Notes: generated by a model not told the origin, from the sequence alone. DNA of 31,272 nucleotides from an uncultured Alcaligenaceae bacterium (GCA_937952975.1 CALFXX010000134.1:1-31272); one strand, 5' to 3'; shown: positions 22,402 to 30,913, counted from the stretch's first letter. Made by a program: numbers and translations.

Positions 22402-23769
22402 TTAAGTACCCGCGATCGCCATATTTTCAATCAAAATCGAGCCCGTCGTTTTACTACCCCGCGTAATGGTGTCTGCACCCACGGCCACAATTTGCGCGAA
22501 CATGTCTTTCAGGTTGCCTGCAATGGTGACTTCTTGCACGGCATGCTGAATCTGGCCATCTTTTACCCAATAACCGAATGCCCCCCTCGAATAATCGCCC
22601 GTCAGGTAGTTCACGCCTTGCCCAATAAGTTCGGTCACCAACAAGCCTGTACCCATCTTGCGCAGCATGGCGGGCAAATCGTCTTTACGCCGCGTTAGGC
22701 TTGAGGTGAGCTCTAGGTTGTGCGAGCCACCCGCATTACCGGTTGTCGTCATACCAAGCTTGCGTGCCGTATAGGTCGACAATAAGTAGCCCTGCAATAC
22801 GCCGTCACGCACCAGATCACGGGGCTGAGTACGCACACCTTCTTCGTCAAAAGGCGAACTCCCCATCGCGCCTTTGATATGAGGATCCTCAGTAATCGAA
22901 AGATGCTTTGGAAAAATCTCTTGACCGAGCGCATCCACCAGAAAACTGACTTTGCGATAGAGCGAACCGCCGCTAACAGCCTGCGTTAAAGCACCCACTA
23001 AACCAAGCGCCAAAGGGGCCTCGAAGAGCACCGGAAAATGCCCAGTAGGAATGCGGCGTGCACTGAGCCGCGACAGCGCGCGCTCGGCCGCGTAACGTCC
23101 GACGGCCTGAGGGTCAGCCAGGCGATTAGCGCGGCGATCGCTGGTATACCAGTAATCGCGCTGCATCGACTGCCCGCGGCCCGCGATCGGTGCCACCGAT
23201 AGGCCATGACGTGAGTACGCATAGCCATCTAAAAAACCGCGGGTATTGCCCAGCACAAAGTGGCCTTCGTGCGTATCAACGCCCGCGCCTTCCGTATTCG
23301 TAATGCGTTTATCCGTATCTAGCGCCGCGCGCTCGGCAGTAATGGCAAGCTCAGTGGCCTGAGCCACACTCACCGCCCACGGGTGATGCAACTGCAGCGT
23401 GTGTTTCACATCTTTAGCCAGTAAGTCAGCCTCGGGCAAGCCTGCAGACGGGTCTTCTGCGGTGTAGCGCGCAATATGCCAGGCCGCCTCAACCGTCTGG
23501 CGCATGGCTGCCGGTGAAAAGTCAGAGGTCGAGGCCGAGCCACGTCGTTGCCCGGCAAATACTGTGATGTCCATCGAGCGATCGCGCGTTTGCTCGACCG
23601 TCTCAACCTGACCTTTACGCACCGAGACTGCTAGCCCTTGGGCCTCAGACACCTCGGCCGCAGCATCGCTTGCACCTAAACTTTTGGCATGTTTAAGCGC
23701 TTGTGTCACTAAATCTTCGAAAATCGGGCGATTTTCGGCAATTGGAAGAAAAGAAATTGAAGTAGCCAT
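22402..23769 (-). CDS. pmbA: TldE/PmbA-type metalloprotease subunit, 455 aa
   Basis: The TldD/TldE complex degrades unfolded peptides and processes microcin-like peptides; PmbA (TldE) is the partner of TldD. Recognisable parts: AEVSEAQGLAVSVRKGQVET near residue 40-58, RDRSMDITVFAGQRRGSAST, the long central FLDGYAYSRHGLSVAPIAG, and the late GSHNLELTSSL and GYWVKDGQIQHAVQEVTIAG. The TldD HExxxH site is absent, as expected for TldE. Length is standard. Divergent from darP, with 36 bp between the two start codons, a layout common in betaproteobacteria. Confidence 0.95.
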   Translation of the reverse strand: MATSISFLPIAENRPIFEDLVTQALKHAKSLGASDAAAEVSEAQGLAVSVRKGQVETVEQTRDRSMDITVFAGQRRGSASTSDFSPAAMRQTVEAAWHIARYTAEDPSAGLPEADLLAKDVKHTLQLHHPWAVSVAQATELAITAERAALDTDKRITNTEGAGVDTHEGHFVLGNTRGFLDGYAYSRHGLSVAPIAGRGQSMQRDYWYTSDRRANRLADPQAVGRYAAERALSRLSARRIPTGHFPVLFEAPLALGLVGALTQAVSGGSLYRKVSFLVDALGQEIFPKHLSITEDPHIKGAMGSSPFDEEGVRTQPRDLVRDGVLQGYLLSTYTARKLGMTTTGNAGGSHNLELTSSLTRRKDDLPAMLRKMGTGLLVTELIGQGVNYLTGDYSRGAFGYWVKDGQIQHAVQEVTIAGNLKDMFAQIVAVGADTITRGSKTTGSILIENMAIAGT

Positions 23770-23805
23770 TAGGGGTCCATTCGCGTGAGGCTTTATGATA
23801 GCCCC

Positions 23806-24366
23806 ATGATGACTGATTTACCTGAAACCCAAGACGACTCGCCCGACTCAATTTATGACGGCCCCAGCAAATCGCAGGTCAAGCGCGAAATGCTTGCCTT
23901 GGTCGACCTCGGGCGCGAGCTCGTCGAGCTCTCCCCCGAACGCCTTAAGCAATTGCCGCTCTCTGAGCGACTTTACGAGGCCATTCGCTTAGCGCAACGC
24001 ACCACAGCTCGCGAAGGCTTAAGGCGGCAAATCCACTTTGTTGGCAAATTGATGCGCGACGCACCAGCCGATCTGATCCGAGATCAGCTCGACACATGGA
24101 AAAACGGCTCGCGCGAGCAGACGCAAGCCATGCATCGCTTGGAAGCCCTGCGTGACCGTCTGCTTAAAGACGATGCCGCCTTGACGGTACTCCTACAAAA
24201 ATACCCTCAGGCGGATATCCAACATTTACGCACGTTGATACGCGAGGGGCGCAAAGAAGCCGCTGCAAATGAAAACCTGCGTCCGGGGCAAGACCCCTTG
24301 CGCAAACACTACCGCGCCTTATTTCAGGCGCTTAAAACACTACAGGATCCAGACGCCGCACCATGA
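23806..24366 (+). CDS. darP: Ribosome biogenesis factor DarP (YjgA), 186 aa
   Basis: A small, highly charged helical protein that helps 50S subunit maturation in E. coli. It has GPSKSQVKREMLALVDLGRE near the N-terminus, RLYEAIRLAQRTTAREGLRR, QIHFVGKLMRD and QHLRTLIREGRKE, all family hallmarks. The start is taken at ATG 23806; an in-frame GTG at 23785 and an ATG at 23809 are alternatives. The stop overlaps the start of the next gene by four bases, so the two are co-translated. Confidence 0.95.
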   Translation: MMTDLPETQDDSPDSIYDGPSKSQVKREMLALVDLGRELVELSPERLKQLPLSERLYEAIRLAQRTTAREGLRRQIHFVGKLMRDAPADLIRDQLDTWKNGSREQTQAMHRLEALRDRLLKDDAALTVLLQKYPQADIQHLRTLIREGRKEAAANENLRPGQDPLRKHYRALFQALKTLQDPDAAP

Positions 24367-25037
24367 CCGACAACAATTTGCTTGAGTGCGTTGAGCACGA
24401 AACAGGCGCCGCGCCAACCCATAGCGTCATTTGGCTGCATGGCTTAGGTGCGGATGGCCACGATTTTGCGCCCATCGTGCCCGAACTGCGGCTACCTGCT
24501 GACAAAGCAGTGCGCTTTGTGTTTCCGCACGCAACCATTCAGCCCGTAACAATTAACGGCGGCATGGCGATGCGGTCGTGGTACGACATTTTGACCCCAC
24601 AACTTGTTAAGCGTGAAGATGAATCGGGCATTCGTGCCTCTGAGCAGGCAATTTTGGCTTTGATTACCCGCGAAAACGCTCGCGGCGTGCCAAGCGCCAA
24701 TATTGTGCTGGCCGGTTTTTCGCAGGGCTGCGCCATGACCTTGCACACCGGCATTCGAGTGCCCTTTAAACTCGCAGGCTTGATGGGCTTATCTGGCTAC
24801 TTGCCCCTGGGCGATTTGGCGCAGGCCGAACACCACACGGCGAACCTCAAGACACCTATTTTTTTAGCGCACGGCACCTACGACCCAGTGGTCGCCCCTG
24901 AACGCGCTGAAGTTTCGCGCGCTAAGCTTCAAGAGCTTGGCTACAACGTGCAGTGGCACACCTACCCAATGCCGCACTCTGTTTGCGCTGAAGAAATCGC
25001 CGATATTTCACAGTTTTTACAAAGCGTTTTGATCTAG
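24363..25037 (+). CDS. Alpha/beta-hydrolase carboxylesterase/phospholipase, 224 aa
   Basis: Serine hydrolase of the carboxylesterase II family, related to Pseudomonas esterase and acyl-protein thioesterases. Visible: SVIWLHGLGADGHDFAPIVP at residues ~21-40 (oxyanion loop), nucleophile S120 in LAGFSQGCAM, D174 in HGTYDPVV and H205 in MPHSV, a full catalytic triad. No signal peptide, so it is cytoplasmic. It overlaps darP by four bases. The natural substrate is not known; the family favours short-chain esters. Confidence 0.93.
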   Translation: MTDNNLLECVEHETGAAPTHSVIWLHGLGADGHDFAPIVPELRLPADKAVRFVFPHATIQPVTINGGMAMRSWYDILTPQLVKREDESGIRASEQAILALITRENARGVPSANIVLAGFSQGCAMTLHTGIRVPFKLAGLMGLSGYLPLGDLAQAEHHTANLKTPIFLAHGTYDPVVAPERAEVSRAKLQELGYNVQWHTYPMPHSVCAEEIADISQFLQSVLI

Positions 25038-25076
25038 ATTTTTATCAGATTAACTTCAGCACCACAGCTCGGATGA

Positions 25077-25143
25077 TTTGCTTCTGATTGTTTGCTTCTG
25101 ATTGTTTGCTTCTGATTGTTTGCTTCTGATTGTTTGCTTCTGA
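25077..25143. repeat. 14-bp tandem repeat, about 4.7 copies
   Basis: Four perfect units of CTTCTGATTGTTTG begin at 25081, 25095, 25109 and 25123, with a partial fifth unit at 25137 and TTTG before the first. The array fills the gap between the esterase stop and the gltX start, 70 bp before gltX. Confidence 0.95.
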
Positions 25144-25212
25144 ATGCTAAGCGCTTTGGGCTTTGGGCTTCAATCTTTTTTGTATGTTTTATAAATTTTT
25201 ATTTGATCACCT

Positions 25213-26616
25213 ATGACCTCTGCTTCAACTTCGGTACGCACGCGTTTTGCCCCCTCGCCCACTGGTTTTCTTCATTTAGGCGGCGCACGCACCGCACTAT
25301 TTTCGTGGGCGTTTGCGCGCCATTTTGGCGGGACGTTTATTTTGCGCGTTGAAGATACCGATCTTGAGCGTTCGACCCCAGAGGCTGTGCAGGCCATACT
25401 GGACGGCATGAATTGGCTAGGCTTGGCTCCGGATGAAGGCCCGTTCTACCAAATGCAGCACATGGACCGCTACCGCGCCGTGGTGGCAAGTATGCTGGCC
25501 GCCGGGACTGCCTACCATTGCTATAGCTCAAACGAAGAAGTCGAAGCCATGCGCGAACTCGCGCGCAGCAAAGGCGCGAAACCACGTTATGACGGCACCT
25601 GGCGCCCCGAACCAGGCAAAGTCTTGCCGCCAGTGCCCGCCGATCGCAAACCCGTGGTGCGCTTCAAAAGCCCCCAAGACGGCGCAACCGCCTGGGTCGA
25701 CCTTGTCAAAGGCCCAATTAGTTTCGAGAACACCGAACTCGACGACTTAGTCATCGCCCGCCCCGACGGCACACCCACCTATAATTTTTGCGTTGTAGTC
25801 GATGACTGGGATATGCGCATCACCCACGTGCTACGTGGTGACGATCACGTTAACAACACCCCTAGACAAATCACAATTTTGCGCGCGCTCGGTGCACCCG
25901 TGCCCGAATACGGCCATGTACCAATGATCTTAGGCCCCGATGGCGAAAAACTTTCAAAACGCCACGGCGCCGTGAGCGTGATGGAATACGACCGAGACGG
26001 CTACCTGCCCGAGGCCATGATTAATTATCTAGCCCGCCTGGGCTGGAGCCACGGCAATGACGAATTATTTTCGCGCGCCCAGCTCGTCGAGTGGTTCGAC
26101 CCCCAACACCTGTCTAAGTCAGCAGCCCAGTGGGATCCCAAAAAGCTCAACTGGGTCAACGCACACTATATTAAGCACAGCGACGACAACGCACTGGCAC
26201 AAGCCGTTGCCCCCCGCATCACAACCCGCGGCGGCAACCCCGCCCAAGTCAACCTCGCAGCCGTCGTCAAATTATTGAAAGACCGCGCCGAAACACTCGA
26301 GCAACTCGCCGACGGCGCCATGCTCTTTTGCGGCCCCTTCAAACCCGCGGCAAGCGAGCTCATCGCCCAACACCTCACCGAAACCGCCCGCAACGCTCTT
26401 CAAGACTTTGCGACCCAAGCCGCCCAAACCCCCTGGACCCGCGAAGCCCTTAGCGCCCTGATCAAAACCGTGCTTGCCACCCACACCCTGAAAATGCCCC
26501 AACTCGCCATCCCACTCCGCGTAGTCGTAGCCGGCACAGCCCAAACCCCAGCCGTAGACGCCGTTCTAGAAATACTAGGTAAAGAAACAGTGCTAGCTCG
26601 CCTAGCCAACATCTAA
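25213..26616 (+). CDS. gltX: Glutamyl-tRNA synthetase, 467 aa
   Basis: Class I synthetase that charges tRNA-Glu. The HIGH-equivalent is in RFAPSPTGFLHLGGARTALF (residues ~11-30), the KMSKS-equivalent is K246-LSKR-250 in DGEKLSKRHG, and RVEDTDLERSTPEA and DDHVNNTPRQ are also conserved. The C-terminal anticodon-binding cage is present. Length matches discriminating GluRS of proteobacteria. It is preceded by the 14-bp repeat array and AT-rich DNA that must contain its promoter. Confidence 0.98.
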   Translation: MTSASTSVRTRFAPSPTGFLHLGGARTALFSWAFARHFGGTFILRVEDTDLERSTPEAVQAILDGMNWLGLAPDEGPFYQMQHMDRYRAVVASMLAAGTAYHCYSSNEEVEAMRELARSKGAKPRYDGTWRPEPGKVLPPVPADRKPVVRFKSPQDGATAWVDLVKGPISFENTELDDLVIARPDGTPTYNFCVVVDDWDMRITHVLRGDDHVNNTPRQITILRALGAPVPEYGHVPMILGPDGEKLSKRHGAVSVMEYDRDGYLPEAMINYLARLGWSHGNDELFSRAQLVEWFDPQHLSKSAAQWDPKKLNWVNAHYIKHSDDNALAQAVAPRITTRGGNPAQVNLAAVVKLLKDRAETLEQLADGAMLFCGPFKPAASELIAQHLTETARNALQDFATQAAQTPWTREALSALIKTVLATHTLKMPQLAIPLRVVVAGTAQTPAVDAVLEILGKETVLARLANI

Positions 26617-26678
26617 CCGCGAACCACCACTGCAGCACCCACCGCATGCCCTCACCCCAGCACTGACACAGCACCAGA

Positions 26679-26709
26679 GCTGCGTATTTTGCTCAGCCAA
26701 AATACCAGC
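26679..26709. other. Hairpin downstream of gltX
   Basis: GTATTTTG (26684-26691) and CAAAATAC (26698-26705) pair around a 6-base loop; GCTG and CAGC extend the stem across one bulged base. There is no T tract, so it is not a classical terminator, but it may stabilise the gltX mRNA 3' end. Confidence 0.6.
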
Positions 26710-26726
26710 GCCGGGGCTGGGTCAGG

Positions 26727-26796
26727 GCGTGCGATCTAAGAGAGACAGTGCGTGCGATCTAAGAAAGACAGTGCGTGCGATCTCAGGGAAGGCAGT
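26727..26796. repeat. 23-24 bp tandem repeat, three copies
   Basis: Units begin at 26727, 26750 and 26773, each starting GCGTGCGATCT. The first two differ at one base; the third has several changes and one extra base. They lie between gltX and the convergent lipoprotein gene. Confidence 0.9.
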
Positions 26797-26828
26797 ACGT
26801 GCGTAATCAATGAAGCAGTGCTAAGAGC

Positions 26829-27332
26829 CTAAAGCAGTCGAAAACCAGCCGGCACCTTTTGCGCGACCTCAGACCGACTATTGGCCCGATCTTCACGGTA
26901 CGTGAGACGAGTCGAGTCATTGCGCTCAATGATGTAAGTGTTGGTATAAACCGGATCCCGATAATCAACCAACTCACCGTTCGAGCGACTCACCCGCGCC
27001 ACGAGCTTGCCCTCTGGCGCATCCCAACAGCCCGTTTCACGTAGTTCAGAGCGAATGTTGCGCCCCTGCTTGACCCGCGTCTGCTGACGAAGTTTGCCAT
27101 CTGCGGATAGCGTCAACAGTGTTTGAATCTCACCCGCCACCCCGTTTTGCTTGCGCACGACATACCAATTGCCAATCAGCGGATGCTGGGCAGGCGGAGC
27201 GACACAAACAGGCTCAATTAAACCGTCAGGCGCCGGGATCAATGCAGAATCAGGCGGACGAGGGATTCCACAGGCCGCCAACAAACCTAAACAGCCGAAC
27301 ACCAGACTCTTGCACACACCCCGTTCAAACAT
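26829..27332 (-). CDS. Putative lipoprotein, 167 aa
   Basis: A lipoprotein signal (KSLVFGCLGLLAACG) has the lipobox LAAC with C21 as the lipidated residue; the following GIPRPP lacks Asp at +2, which favours outer-membrane sorting. Residues ~50-165 look like a small beta-rich domain (HPLIGNWYVVRKQNG; TLLTLSADGKLRQQTRVKQG; ETGCWDAPEGKLVARVSRSN; NTYIIERNDSTRLTYRED), similar in look to lipocalin-like domains in which GxW is conserved. I do not recognise a named family. ATG at 27332 has GGA five bases upstream. It is convergent with gltX. Confidence 0.75.
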   Translation of the reverse strand: MFERGVCKSLVFGCLGLLAACGIPRPPDSALIPAPDGLIEPVCVAPPAQHPLIGNWYVVRKQNGVAGEIQTLLTLSADGKLRQQTRVKQGRNIRSELRETGCWDAPEGKLVARVSRSNGELVDYRDPVYTNTYIIERNDSTRLTYREDRANSRSEVAQKVPAGFRLL

Positions 27333-27613
27333 TGCGGTCCCAAATATTGTTGTATTGCTTCGCTCGAAAACACCGCCTCAGCCTTAAAAAGTACCCGACT
27401 GAACGGCGACGATCTTGCCGCTAAAAATAACTAGAGGCGACCTCGACATATTGCAGCATAACCAGACAGTCAACACACTATTTGCATCGAAACCCAAGTG
27501 GAAATCCACTTTATTTGGCATTTTCGCCACACTTTATTCAATACAAAAAATAAATTTCAGCATCCCCTATTTATGGGATCTCCAAATATTGCAAAGGTAT
27601 CCCGCGAAGTGCT

Positions 27614-27644
27614 TACTTCGGTTCGCTTCGAAGTACATTTTTTT
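27614..27644 (+). terminator. Orphan plus-strand intrinsic terminator
   Basis: TACTTCG (27614-27620) and CGAAGTA (27629-27635) pair around an 8-base loop, followed by CA and T7. No plus-strand gene lies directly before it, as gltX ends 1 kb earlier and the lipoprotein is on the other strand. It may end a small RNA. Confidence 0.65.
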
Positions 27645-27710
27645 AATAATTTCAAGGGTTAACACCTACTATTCAATTTAAACCATGACTATTGCGCTGT
27701 TTACCCTGAA

Positions 27711-27757
27711 CCACTAGAATTAGTGAAGATAGTTCGTAAAAACACCACATGTAGTGT
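27711..27757. promoter_or_regulatory. Pair of NrdR boxes upstream of nrdA
   Basis: Box 1, CCACTAGAATTAGTGA (27711-27726), and box 2, ACACCACATGTAGTGT (27742-27757), both fit the palindromic pattern ACACwAnATnTwGTGT in most positions, with C-x-A-N4-T-x-G kept in both. They start 31 bp apart (15-bp gap), three helical turns, as in known NrdR sites. Position before nrdAB and an nrdR gene in the same window support the call. Confidence 0.7.
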
Positions 27758-27861
27758 TAATCTTCGCCTCCCGCTTCACGACAAAAACGTCCTGTCGAAG
27801 GTGATCGTGACAGATTAATGACTGCCAACGAGATGGCAGTCCGCCTCAACTGCAGCACTCT

Positions 27862-27935
27862 TACCGAATTTGCACCACCGCCTACCGAAATTTGCACGAC
27901 CGCCTACAGAATTTGCACGACCCTTACCGAATTTT
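27862..27935. repeat. 20-22 bp tandem repeat in the nrdA leader, 3.5 copies
   Basis: Units begin TACCGAATTTGCACCACCGC (27862), TACCGAAATTTGCACGACCG (27883), TACAGAATTTGCACGACCCT (27905) and a half unit TACCGAATTTT (27925). Unit lengths vary from 20 to 22. They end just before the hairpin at 27937. Confidence 0.9.
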
Positions 27936-27936
27936 C

Positions 27937-27956
27937 AGCGTGGCGTGTGCCACGCT
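27937..27956 (+). promoter_or_regulatory. Strong hairpin before the nrdA ribosome-binding site
   Basis: AGCGTGGC, loop GTGT, GCCACGCT form a perfect 8-bp stem. It ends 7 bp before the AGGAG of nrdA (27965-27969), with no T tract, so it may affect translation or mRNA stability. Confidence 0.65.
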
Positions 27957-27978
27957 TGCACCGCAGGAGCCTTACTTA

Positions 27979-30897
27979 ATGCAAACAACAACCAATCCCG
28001 TCGAGCGCCAAACCACTCAACCGCAATTCATCGCAAGCGCGATGCCAATTAGCGAGGCCGCCTGGACTCAATATCACATCATTCGCCGCAATGGCGCAGT
28101 CGTCAATTTCGAGCCCAGCAAAATTGGCATCGCCATGACCAAAGCCTTTTTGGCAGTCAATGGCGGCCAGGGCGCTGCTTCAGCGCGCGTGCGCGAACTC
28201 GTTGACTCACTCACCCACCAAGTTGTCGCGGCCCTGATGCGTAGCCGCCCCAACGGTGGCACCTTCCATATTGAAGACATCCAAGACGCAGTCGAACTTT
28301 CGTTAATGCGCTCGGGCGAGCACGATGTTGCCCGCTCGTATGTGCTTTATCGCGAGCGTCGTGCGCAAGAGCGCTCAAAAGGAAAAGCCGAGCAAGCCCC
28401 CACTGAAGCGCCAACGCTTAATGTGGTTGAGAACGGCGTACGCAAGCCGCTTGACCTGGCCAAACTACAAGCCACGATTGAAGCCGCCGGCTTTGGCTTA
28501 GGTGAGTTTGTTGACACAGCCACGATTCAAAAAGAAACCCTCAAAAATCTATACGATGGCGTGCCCGTTGACGAAGTCTACAAGTCGGCCATTTTGGCCG
28601 CGCGTGCCATGGTCGAAAACGATCCGGCCTACAGCAAAGTCACAGCCCGTCTCTTACTGCACACAATCCGCAAAGAAGTCTTAAGCGAAGAAGTTGCTCA
28701 AGAAGAAATGAATACCCGCTATGCCACGTATTTTCCAAAATTCATCAAGCGCGGTGTTGAAGGCGGCTTATTAAACTCTGAACTTTCGCGCTTTGATTTG
28801 CCACGCCTGGCTGCAGCGCTTGACGCGAGCCGTGATCTTCAGTTTGATTACCTCGGCCTGCAAACTCTGTACGACCGCTACTTTTTGCACCTGCGCGGAC
28901 AACGCATCGAGTTGCCACAGGTGTTCTTCATGCGCGTTGCCATGGGCTTGGCGATCGCCGAAATTGATCGCGAAGCACGTGCGATCGAGTTCTATCAGAT
29001 CCTGTCGTCGTTTGACTTCATGAGCTCAACGCCCACCCTCTTTAATGCCGGCACTCTTCACTCGCAACTCTCGTCGTGCTACCTCACAACGGTGTCCGAC
29101 GATCTTGACGGCATCTACGAAGCCATCAAAGAGAACGCATTGCTAGCCAAATATGCGGGCGGCTTAGGCAATGACTGGACTCCCGTTCGTGCGATGCGTA
29201 GTCACATCAAAGGCACCAACGGCGAAAGCCAAGGCGTGGTGCCGTTCTTAAAAGTCGTCAACGACACCGCCGTGGCAGTGAACCAAGGAGGAAAACGCAA
29301 GGGCGCAGTCTGCTGCTACCTCGAATCGTGGCATCTGGATATCGAAGAGTTTCTAGAATTGCGCAAAAACACCGGCGACGAGCGTCGTCGCACCCACGAC
29401 ATGAACACCGCCAACTGGATCCCTGACCTGTTCATGAAGCGCGTGCTCGAAGGCGGTAACTGGACACTATTTTCACCTTCAGACTGCCCTGACCTGCACG
29501 ACAAAGTTGGCGCAGCTTTTGAAAAAGCCTACGTCGGCTACGAAGAAAAAGCGGCGCGCGGCGAATTACCCCTGCACAAGACAATGCCAGCCACAAACCT
29601 GTGGCGCAAAATGCTGTCGATGCTGTTTGAAACCGGCCACCCTTGGATCACGTTCAAAGATCCTTGCAACATTCGCTCGCCGCAACAACACATTGGTGTC
29701 GTACACAGCTCAAACCTCTGCACCGAGATCACCTTAAACACCAACGATTCTGAAATCGCAGTCTGCAACCTGGGCTCAGTGAATTTACTGGCGCACCTCA
29801 AGCACAACGCCGATGGCACCCAATCGCTTGATCAAGACAAACTGCAACGCACCATCAAGATCGCGATGCGCATGCTCGACAACGTGATCGACATCAACTA
29901 TTACGCGGTTGATAAAGCACGCAACTCAAACGTGCGTCATCGTCCTGTCGGCTTGGGCATCATGGGCTTTCAAGATTGCCTGCATGTGATGCGCGTACCT
30001 TACGCGACACAAGCTGCAATAGACTTCGCAGATCGCTCGATGGAAGCCGTTTGTTATTACGCTTACAGCGCATCAAGTGAACTCGCTGCAGAACGCGGAC
30101 GTTACGCAAGCTTTGATGGTTCGTTGTGGTCGCGCGGCATTCTGCCTCACGACTCAATCGCACTGCTGCGCGAGCATCGTGGTGGATATGTTGAAGTCGA
30201 TGAAACCACAACACTCGATTGGGATTCGTTGCGCGCACGCATCAAAACACACGGCATGCGTAACTCTAATTGCGTTGCAATTGCCCCAACCGCAACAATA
30301 TCGAATATTATTGGCGTGTCTGCATGCATCGAACCAACATATCAAAACTTGTACGTTAAATCGAACCTCTCCGGCGAGTTCACTGTGGTCAACGAACATC
30401 TCGTTCGTGACCTCAAAAAACTGGGCCTCTGGGATGAAGTGATGGTCGCCGACTTAAAATATTTCGACGGCAGCTTATCCCGCATCGATCGCGTTCCCGC
30501 CGATTTGCGCGCGCTATACGCGACGGCTTTTGAAGTTGAGCCCACCTGGATCGTTGAGTGCGCAGCACGTCGCCAAAAATGGATTGACCAAGCGCAATCA
30601 CTCAACATTTACATGGCGGGCGCTTCAGGCAAAAAACTTGACGACACATACAAGCTCGCATGGCTGCGCGGTTTAAAAACCACTTACTACCTGCGCACGC
30701 TTGGTGCAACAAGCGCTGAAAAATCAACAGGTCGAGGCGGTGAACTCAATGCGGTTAACGCAGCGGGTGCCGGTTCAACCAGCGGTACGTTTGCGGCGAG
30801 TGCGCCTCAGGCAATGCCCGAGCCCGAAATTCTGGGCGCGGCCTGCACCATGAGACCTGGCGATCCAGGTTTCGAAGAGTGCGAAGCCTGCCAATAA
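27979..30897 (+). CDS. nrdA: Class Ia ribonucleotide reductase, large subunit, 972 aa, two ATP-cones
   Basis: Reduces ribonucleoside diphosphates to deoxy forms together with NrdB. ATG at 27979 has AGGAG nine bases upstream; the frame opens earlier but only through the leader repeats. Residues ~30-135 form one ATP-cone (HIIRRNGAVVNFEPSKIGIA) and residues ~145-235 a second (VVENGVRKPLDLAKLQATIE), the latter aligning with the single cone of E. coli NrdA. Catalytic residues are present: C367 in SSCYLT, N579/C581/E583 in SNLCTEITL, the tyrosine pair Y903-Y904, and C-terminal C968/C971 that relay electrons from thioredoxin. The extra cone explains the length (E. coli 761). nrdB follows after 16 bp. 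Confidence 0.97.
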   Translation: MQTTTNPVERQTTQPQFIASAMPISEAAWTQYHIIRRNGAVVNFEPSKIGIAMTKAFLAVNGGQGAASARVRELVDSLTHQVVAALMRSRPNGGTFHIEDIQDAVELSLMRSGEHDVARSYVLYRERRAQERSKGKAEQAPTEAPTLNVVENGVRKPLDLAKLQATIEAAGFGLGEFVDTATIQKETLKNLYDGVPVDEVYKSAILAARAMVENDPAYSKVTARLLLHTIRKEVLSEEVAQEEMNTRYATYFPKFIKRGVEGGLLNSELSRFDLPRLAAALDASRDLQFDYLGLQTLYDRYFLHLRGQRIELPQVFFMRVAMGLAIAEIDREARAIEFYQILSSFDFMSSTPTLFNAGTLHSQLSSCYLTTVSDDLDGIYEAIKENALLAKYAGGLGNDWTPVRAMRSHIKGTNGESQGVVPFLKVVNDTAVAVNQGGKRKGAVCCYLESWHLDIEEFLELRKNTGDERRRTHDMNTANWIPDLFMKRVLEGGNWTLFSPSDCPDLHDKVGAAFEKAYVGYEEKAARGELPLHKTMPATNLWRKMLSMLFETGHPWITFKDPCNIRSPQQHIGVVHSSNLCTEITLNTNDSEIAVCNLGSVNLLAHLKHNADGTQSLDQDKLQRTIKIAMRMLDNVIDINYYAVDKARNSNVRHRPVGLGIMGFQDCLHVMRVPYATQAAIDFADRSMEAVCYYAYSASSELAAERGRYASFDGSLWSRGILPHDSIALLREHRGGYVEVDETTTLDWDSLRARIKTHGMRNSNCVAIAPTATISNIIGVSACIEPTYQNLYVKSNLSGEFTVVNEHLVRDLKKLGLWDEVMVADLKYFDGSLSRIDRVPADLRALYATAFEVEPTWIVECAARRQKWIDQAQSLNIYMAGASGKKLDDTYKLAWLRGLKTTYYLRTLGATSAEKSTGRGGELNAVNAAGAGSTSGTFAASAPQAMPEPEILGAACTMRPGDPGFEECEACQ

Positions 30898-30913
30898 TTA
30901 CATCGAGAATAAA

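Larger units (their letters stand above)
27333..27978. other. Intergenic regulatory region and nrdA leader
   Basis: This 646-bp stretch has no convincing gene; an 88-codon frame at 27415-27681 is AT-rich, lacks a ribosome site and overlaps a terminator. It holds a hairpin (AAGTGG-AAAT-CCACTT, 27496-27511), a plus-strand terminator (27614-27644), two NrdR-like boxes (27711-27757), further hairpins (CGACA/TGTCG near 27779-27798; ACTGCCA/TGGCAGT, 27821-27840), a tandem repeat (27862-27935) and a strong hairpin (27937-27956) before the nrdA ribosome site. Confidence 0.7.

Noticed and set aside
27415..27681. An 88-codon plus-strand gene before nrdA
   Set aside because: AT-rich, no ribosome site, spans an intrinsic terminator, no recognisable motif.
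27892..27978. Longer N-terminus of NrdA
   Set aside because: The extra 29 codons come from the tandem repeat and leader hairpin; AGGAG before 27979 supports the shorter form.
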